A stretch of 64,000 nucleotides of DNA, taken from contig JAMXBB010000011.1 in the NCBI GenBank assembly GCA_024138015.1, forward strand, positions 25,741,887 to 25,805,886. Reading direction: 5' to 3'. Source of the stretch: Lumnitzera littorea. Lineage: Eukaryota; Streptophyta; Magnoliopsida; Myrtales; Combretaceae. Positions 59,088 to 64,000 of this stretch are shown in pieces (position 1 is the stretch's first letter; every line of letters begins with the position of its first letter). The position numbers and the translations under genes were made by a program. Under the pieces are notes generated by a model that was not told the DNA's origin, ran no database searches, and worked only from the letters and a program-made list of their open reading frames with translations.

Positions 59088-61507
59088 GCTATCAAGCCTG
59101 ATTTTTTTCCTATTTTTTTTTTTTAAATAATCTTCTTTAAATCGATCAATATTAAACCCTACTTGTTTAATACTGACCTTTGACTAAGGTTTAAAGAAAA
59201 CTGATTCTTTTATTTTATTTTTTTTAAAAATGTTTTGGAGACACCACCTAATCAAAGTTGGGAAATGGTTTAGGTCAAAACCAAATTGATAGATTTAGTT
59301 TTGATTTAAATATTGCTTCATGTATGGAAAACCGATTTTAGAAAAAGATTTTGGAAAACTAGAGAAACGAGTCTAGGGGTTAAGTTTTTTTTAAAACCCT
59401 TATAGGTACCATGAATTTTCCAAATTAAGATTTAATCCATTAAAATCACCTTTCAAAACTATTCTATAAAGCGAACTTTAATCATTAGTTAATGAATTTA
59501 GACTAATTTGAATAATTTAAAGTAAAATGAAAAAAAAAGGTCTTTTCATTTTTTACTAAATTAAGCAACTAAAAGTGCAAAAACTAATTTTTTATTTTTT
59601 ACGTTGCCTTTAAAGTACTTGAGTACCCACTATCCTTGATTAAACGTATGTAGTTTTTTTCGAAAATATTAGTGGGTTGGATTCATTTTAATTTAAGAAA
59701 ATAGCCAGGTTTATGTTTCTTACCCAATTTGATGTAGTTAATGAAAATTTTCTAGGGTTCTAAAGTTGGTTTATTTTGAAATTTTTAAAAAAGGCCTTAA
59801 TTTTGAAAAATATCAATTTTATTTTGTCTTTATTGAAAAACTATTTTCTAAGTGATAAAATCCAATTTATTTATTTATTAATTATTTTTATTTTATTTTT
59901 TATTTTATTGTTTTAAGTCTTAATTAGAATAGAAAACAAATTAACATGTCCCTTTTTCTTTCTCATTTTTTTCTTTTTCGGTTTTTTTTTTCCTTCTTTC
60001 CTTTCTTTCTTTTTTACTATTACATTTACAATCATGAAAATCAAACCAAAAATAAAAAAATAAAAAATTTACAAAGCATGATGCGGAATGAAAAAAAAAA
60101 AAAAGAGTCGACTAGATGAACAAGGCAGGGCATAGGTCGAAAGCTGGGGCAAACTCAGGTCGTTAGTTGGATGCTAAGTTGAAGCATTGGATCTGGTTCG
60201 GTTCAAGTCAATGGAGCAGTCTGAATTTAAGTATGGCAATGGGTGCAATGGCTCATTTAGGCTGCTATAGAGGTCGTTTCAAGCGAATAAGATATCAATC
60301 CTAAGGTTTTTGAGGGTGGGGAAAGAGTTAGTGATGTTATTTTTGCAAAAGGAAGTGGTTTTGGTGGTGTTTTGAGGAGGTCTCCGGTGGATGACGAATT
60401 TGAGGTGGTGATAGAGCTCGTTTAGTGGTTGCCGAAAGCAAGTGAGATGTGGTTTCTAGGGTTTTTAAGGCTAATGAAACTAATGGCAGTGATCATTTGC
60501 TTTGAAAAATAAAAATGAAGCTTTCTTGAGAGAGAAAGTGCTTCATGCTAGAGTAAGAAACTATGAATTAGAGGTTGTGGGTAGTTTTTGAGTGAAAGTT
60601 GATGAAACGAAGAGTAGAGACCTCTATTTATACTTTCAGAGCTTAAAACACACTTGGAAAGACCATTAATGGCCAAATAAAAAATCATGAGCATAGGTTG
60701 TACAAGTTTGATTAGGCTTCATTTTGAAGGAAATAATTGATTTTGATCGATGATTTTAGTCAATTAGATGCCTATAATCAATAATCAAGTCATGAAAGCT
60801 CTTGTTTTGTACTTAAAAAGCTCGGATACGTAAGTTGTATGAAACCGTGTTTATGATTTTTTCCAAATTTTTTTTATCCGATTTAATTAGGGAAATGGAT
60901 GAATTTGTACAATATTTTAGTCTTAATGCAAAGGAAGCTATGTATAGCACGTGAATTCACCAATTATATGTGTGGAATTGTGTGGAAATCACATAAAAAA
61001 GGACCCAAAACATAGACCATGGAGTTGTTTATTTTAGGAAAAAAAAAAAGGCTTGGAAATGAATGGAGAAGAAGCACGAACAAGTGCTGGTTAAGGTATT
61101 AGGCATGCATGTGTGTGATTGAAAACATGGTCTAGTCCTTTGTTTACTGGGCTTTAAGCCCAATAAATGTTTGGCCTAAACTTTTTTTTTTTAAAAGAAG
61201 AAAAAGGCACTTTGTGCGTAGCAAGATTTAAACCCATAACCTTTAGTTCCAATGCAATATCAAGTTTGAATGTGTTACCATCAGGCTGTTGGCTTATGCC
61301 TTATTCATATGTATAATTAAATTGTACATATGACTAGGTCAACCTAAAATGTGCTAAAATTATTAAAATAGTCTATTCTACTTCAAAACTATTATATTCA
61401 TTATTATTCAATTTTTTTTGTACTTTTCAAATTTTTCTATTTTTTTTTCTTCCTAATTTAAGACCCTTTACCTTATCCTAAAAAGTTTGAAAAATAAAAA
61501 TGGGGTA
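59088..61507 (-). repeat. 5' LTR of the Tat element
   Basis: Colinear with 41229-43732. The terminal TG/CA are mutated on the plus strand (agctatcaag ... ggggta). On the minus strand, tataaatagaggtctct (about 60637-60621) is the TATA box of the element's promoter. Confidence 0.85.
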
Positions 61508-61739
61508 TCTTTATATGCAAAGCCGTTCAAGCTCAATCTTCCCCTCCCTTTTTTAGAGTTCTTTTTGGAGTTTTTTAGGTACTTCAAAGTTGCTCTAAGG
61601 CGTCTTAATGCAAACATGCAAATTCAACTACTTACATTTGAGGCATTGTGCATTTGAGAGTTGCGATGGCTGATTGCATAGCTCTTTAGGCACTTCTTCC
61701 ATGTAAAGAGGGTGGTCGATGGGTAGGTATACATCATTA
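61508..61739. other. flank of the Tat element
   Basis: No feature recognised. A tttat pentamer at 61510-61514 may be one side of the Tat target duplication. Confidence 0.4.
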
Positions 61740-63630
61740 CCCGAGGTAACGCTCTAAGTATTTTTGATAAGCTACCGAACAAGGTTAAAGAACGAAAGGA
61801 GTTCTTTTATTGTGTTCATGCTCCTCAACCATTTGATTTCCCAATTGAGTGGAGATGGCTTATTTGGGGTAGGAAGTTAAAGGCTTTGGGAGATGAGGAT
61901 GTAATGACTAGATTCGAGCTGTTGAATCTAACAGGCTAGAAAAAACTTAATCTTCTATTGAAATGCTAAAAGTTTAAGGATGGCGCTTTGTTGTTTGGGA
62001 TGGAGACATGTATTTGCTGTGTTTGGCTAATGAGGGATGGTTGATTATCTGTTATGCTAAGTCACCTTATCATTGGAGTAGGAGACATTGGGTTGCTTGT
62101 CCTTAGCTTAATAAGTGTGTTATCTTTGTTTTACTATGTTTTGCTAATGAGTTTACTGGTTCTTTTGCAGCTTTGGAATTGGCTACAGAGAGAGTGAGAG
62201 CAAAGCTTCTTGCTATGCAAAGTAGGCGACTCGAGGGTGCTTTGAAGAATGAGATGAGGAAGTAGCCTATGCTAGAAGGATAGGGAGAGACCTCATGTCA
62301 CCCTTCCAATAAGTTAAAGAAGAAGTGTGAGAGGCAACAAACACTTCCTGAGGTTGTAAAGCAAGGTAGTGGTGATGTACTAATAGGGGTGCCATTGGGG
62401 ACTTTGAGGCCAGACCAAAGGGCATTTGGTGGTGAACCGGTTTTAAAGGTTCAAGCTGGGGTCACAGTTGTCGTATAGGGACCTCCAGCACAAGGTGCTT
62501 GGGTAGATGCGGCGTAAGAGAGCTTAGGCAAACTCCTCAAAGTGCTAGTGTGTGTGCCATTGAGATCTCTGATAACTAAGACATCCAACCTCTAGTCTAT
62601 TGTTAGAGGTGAGCAACACCTGTTCAACCTATAGATCGGTTTACTTAGAGGTTTAAGCAACTATAAGCACGGTTCGAGCAACTTGTTACGAGGAGGGATG
62701 ACATGGAGGCCTTAGCAAAATTGCTGAGGTGACATAATGAGGCAAGTTACTCGTATGTTTTTGTTGAAGTGCTTAGCCTTAGTTTGATTACTGACTACAG
62801 GTGAGTAGCACCTATTCAACCTATGGATCGGTCTACTTAGAGGTTTAAGCAACTATAAGCATGGTTCGAGCAACTTGTTACGGGGAAGGATGACATGGAG
62901 GCCTTAGCAAAATTGCTGAGGTGACATAATGAGGCAAGTTGCTCGTATGTTTTTATTGAAGTGCTTAGCCTTAGTTTGATTATTGACTATGTGATGCGCT
63001 TGTAGTTATATAACTTGCTGAATTTCATTCTTGCTTACAACAGGTCATATCTTCAATCGAAGGGAAGTTAGGTAAGGGCTGAATTTAAGAGGCTTCGAAA
63101 GTTACTGGAAGAGGAGAAGAAAGTGTACGACCACTTAGTCATCGCATTCAGCAATCTAGAATACCAATACAGGGAGCTCCTTAGGCAAGTAGGTAAGTTA
63201 AAGGATGACTTGAAGATGGTTGAGGAATCTAGCAAGAGTACTGAGGATAAGTTAATTGCCAAATTATGGGTAAAGGGAGAAGAGCTAGATAAAGTGTGAG
63301 CTAAGTTTGCTAAGAGGGAGCTCGAGCTGTTGAAAGGGGAGGTGTTGGCACTCAAAGTCAAGTAGGATATCTTTTCGCACACCTTAGGCGACCCCTTGAT
63401 TGAGAAGGCCATCACCATAGCCAGTTATACAATGGTAAAGGAGGTATGGAAATAAGTTCGGCAAAATAAGCCTAATGTGAATTTATCCTTCCTAAATCGG
63501 CTAAATGAACCCAAGGTTGCTATTAGAGGTGGGCCAAATGGCAAGTCATCTAATTACTCAAGAGCTTCCAATAGTAGCTTGAATGCGAGCCTCAAGGAGG
63601 GAGGTGTTGATGGGTAGGGTAAGTAGGAGC
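61740..63630 (+). pseudogene. gag-like plant transposon protein with coiled coil, decayed
   Basis: The N-terminal part reads IFDKLPNKVKERKEFFYC, then PFDFPIEWRW and ALGDEDVMTRFELLNL, like the 'putative gypsy type transposon' gag-like proteins (WK-RFFFV...FP-EW). The middle holds a 64-codon in-frame duplication (RFKQL, ARFEQLVT, DDMEALAKLL). The C-terminal part (63079-63370) is a long heptad-rich coiled coil (RLRKLLEEEKKVYDHLV; YRELLRQVGKLKDDLKMVEE) and then LIEKAITIASYTMVKEVW and a Ser/Asn-rich end with a Gln run. Stops occur throughout. The minus-strand open frame at 63068-63418 is its antisense. The element of origin is unknown. Confidence 0.5.
62607..62990 (+). repeat. 192-bp in-frame tandem duplication
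   Basis: The sequence beginning aggtgagcaacacct at 62607 repeats from 62799 as aggtgagtagcacct. The two copies differ at only about a dozen bases over ~190 bp. The 192-bp period is exactly 64 codons, so the duplication kept the reading frame of the gag-like gene. Confidence 0.9.
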
Positions 63631-63635
63631 AGTAG

Positions 63636-63663
63636 TAACAACAACAACAACAACAACAACAGT
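63636..63663 (+). repeat. (CAA)n microsatellite encoding a Gln run
   Basis: About nine CAA/ACA triplets at the end of the gag-like frame (caacaacaacaacaac), flanked by CAG-derived TAG stops. Confidence 0.85.
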
Positions 63664-64000
63664 AGGTCAAGGATGCTTAGGAACATCTTTGAACATTTTC
63701 TTTCTTTATTGTGGTGTGGGTGATGCATGCCCATTTCTACTTTCTATAATCTCATTTTGGTAGGGGGGTTGAGGTGTTAACCTCCCCTTATGTAATTATT
63801 GAAAACCTCAATAAATGAGATTTCTCATAATTGTCTCTTATTTCCTTTCTCTTTTCCCTTGGTTGCTGCTTCTTATGTTTTTACTATGGTTGCATGCTTG
63901 AACTCCATTTATTTTTTATTTAAGTTTTTTGCACTGAAGATGATTTTTCTTAAACAAACCTATGTACCCTGTTCCATTGCAAGATTACCTGAATTCCTTA
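63664..64000 (+). other. 3' region of the gag-like gene
   Basis: AATAAA at 63810-63815 follows a T-rich, U-rich-type stretch and fits a plant 3' end. The palindromic ttgaggtgttaacctcccc lies just before. Beyond it nothing is recognised up to the window edge. Confidence 0.35.

Larger units (their letters stand above)
41229..61507 (-). mobile_element. Ty3/gypsy retrotransposon, Tat lineage, with nested insertions
   Basis: Two ~2.4-2.5 kb direct repeats, 41229-43732 and 59088-61507, enclose minus-strand gag, protease, reverse transcriptase, RNase H, archaeal-type RNase H and integrase in that order. The primer site beside the upper LTR (minus TGGCGAGACTGAGG) fits the tRNA-Arg type of Tat/Ogre elements (TGGCGACTCTGCTGGGG). 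The dual RNase H and the tandem repeats between integrase and 3' LTR are also marks of this lineage. All coding parts carry stops and frameshifts. A gag-protease element (51868-55855) and a ~0.8 kb segment (50059-50893) are inserted in it. A tttat pentamer lies just outside both ends, offset by a few bases (41225-41229, 61510-61514), and may be the target duplication. Confidence 0.85.

Noticed and set aside
63068..63418. 116-codon minus-strand open frame
   Set aside because: It is the antisense of the coiled-coil part of the gag-like pseudogene; the plus strand shows the heptad pattern.

Overview
The window is nuclear DNA of a flowering plant. It is very AT-rich and has long transposon-derived spacers. 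It contains one clear cellular gene, an intronless group-S1 bZIP transcription factor (27954-28466, +) whose 5' leader carries the sucrose-control peptide uORF found in angiosperm bZIP11/bZIP2/bZIP44-type genes. The species cannot be told from the sequence alone. Nearly everything else that can be read is transposable-element DNA, mostly with many stops and frameshifts.

Layout, left half. Two hAT-like MITEs (about 2.06-2.71 and 3.59-4.15 kb) precede a ~5 kb Mutator-like element (4.23-9.23 kb). Its decayed minus-strand gene joins a MuDR-type N-terminal domain to a plant mobile domain (PMD), and the PMD is split by a solo LTR. Next come a TRIM-like miniature LTR element (11.58-12.82 kb), a copia-type LTR (14.40-15.35 kb) and two related foldback MITEs (10.6 and 16.0 kb). 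A hAT transposase pseudogene on the minus strand (18.66-20.80 kb) lies divergently from a plus-strand 'putative plant transposon protein' pseudogene (22.63-24.02 kb). The spacer between them holds a tandem array of ~73 bp palindromic units (22.1-22.5 kb). A 1.6 kb cryptically simple CCA/ACC-rich tract follows (24.35-25.95 kb).

Middle. A ~500 bp foldback element ends about 180 bp upstream of the bZIP TATA box. The leader has a minimal AUG-UUU-UAG uORF, a 17-codon uORF and the 41-codon sucrose-control uORF overlapping it. The known logic of this family is that high sucrose makes the uORF peptide stall ribosomes and so lowers translation of the bZIP. From 28.7 to 41.2 kb there are only AT-rich spacer, diverged LTR-like stretches and small tandem duplications.

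Right half. A ~20.3 kb Ty3/gypsy element of the Tat lineage lies on the minus strand (41229-61507). It has 2.4-2.5 kb LTRs, a tRNA-Arg-type primer site, gag, protease, RT, a dual RNase H, integrase, and two tandem-repeat arrays between integrase and the 3' LTR. Its gag is interrupted by a younger plus-strand LTR element (51868-55855) with a perfect 5-bp target duplication (gagta) that keeps only gag and protease. A further ~0.8 kb LTR-like segment (50.06-50.89 kb) lies between gag and protease. To the right, a plus-strand gag-like coiled-coil pseudogene (61.74-63.63 kb) holds a 192-bp in-frame tandem duplication.
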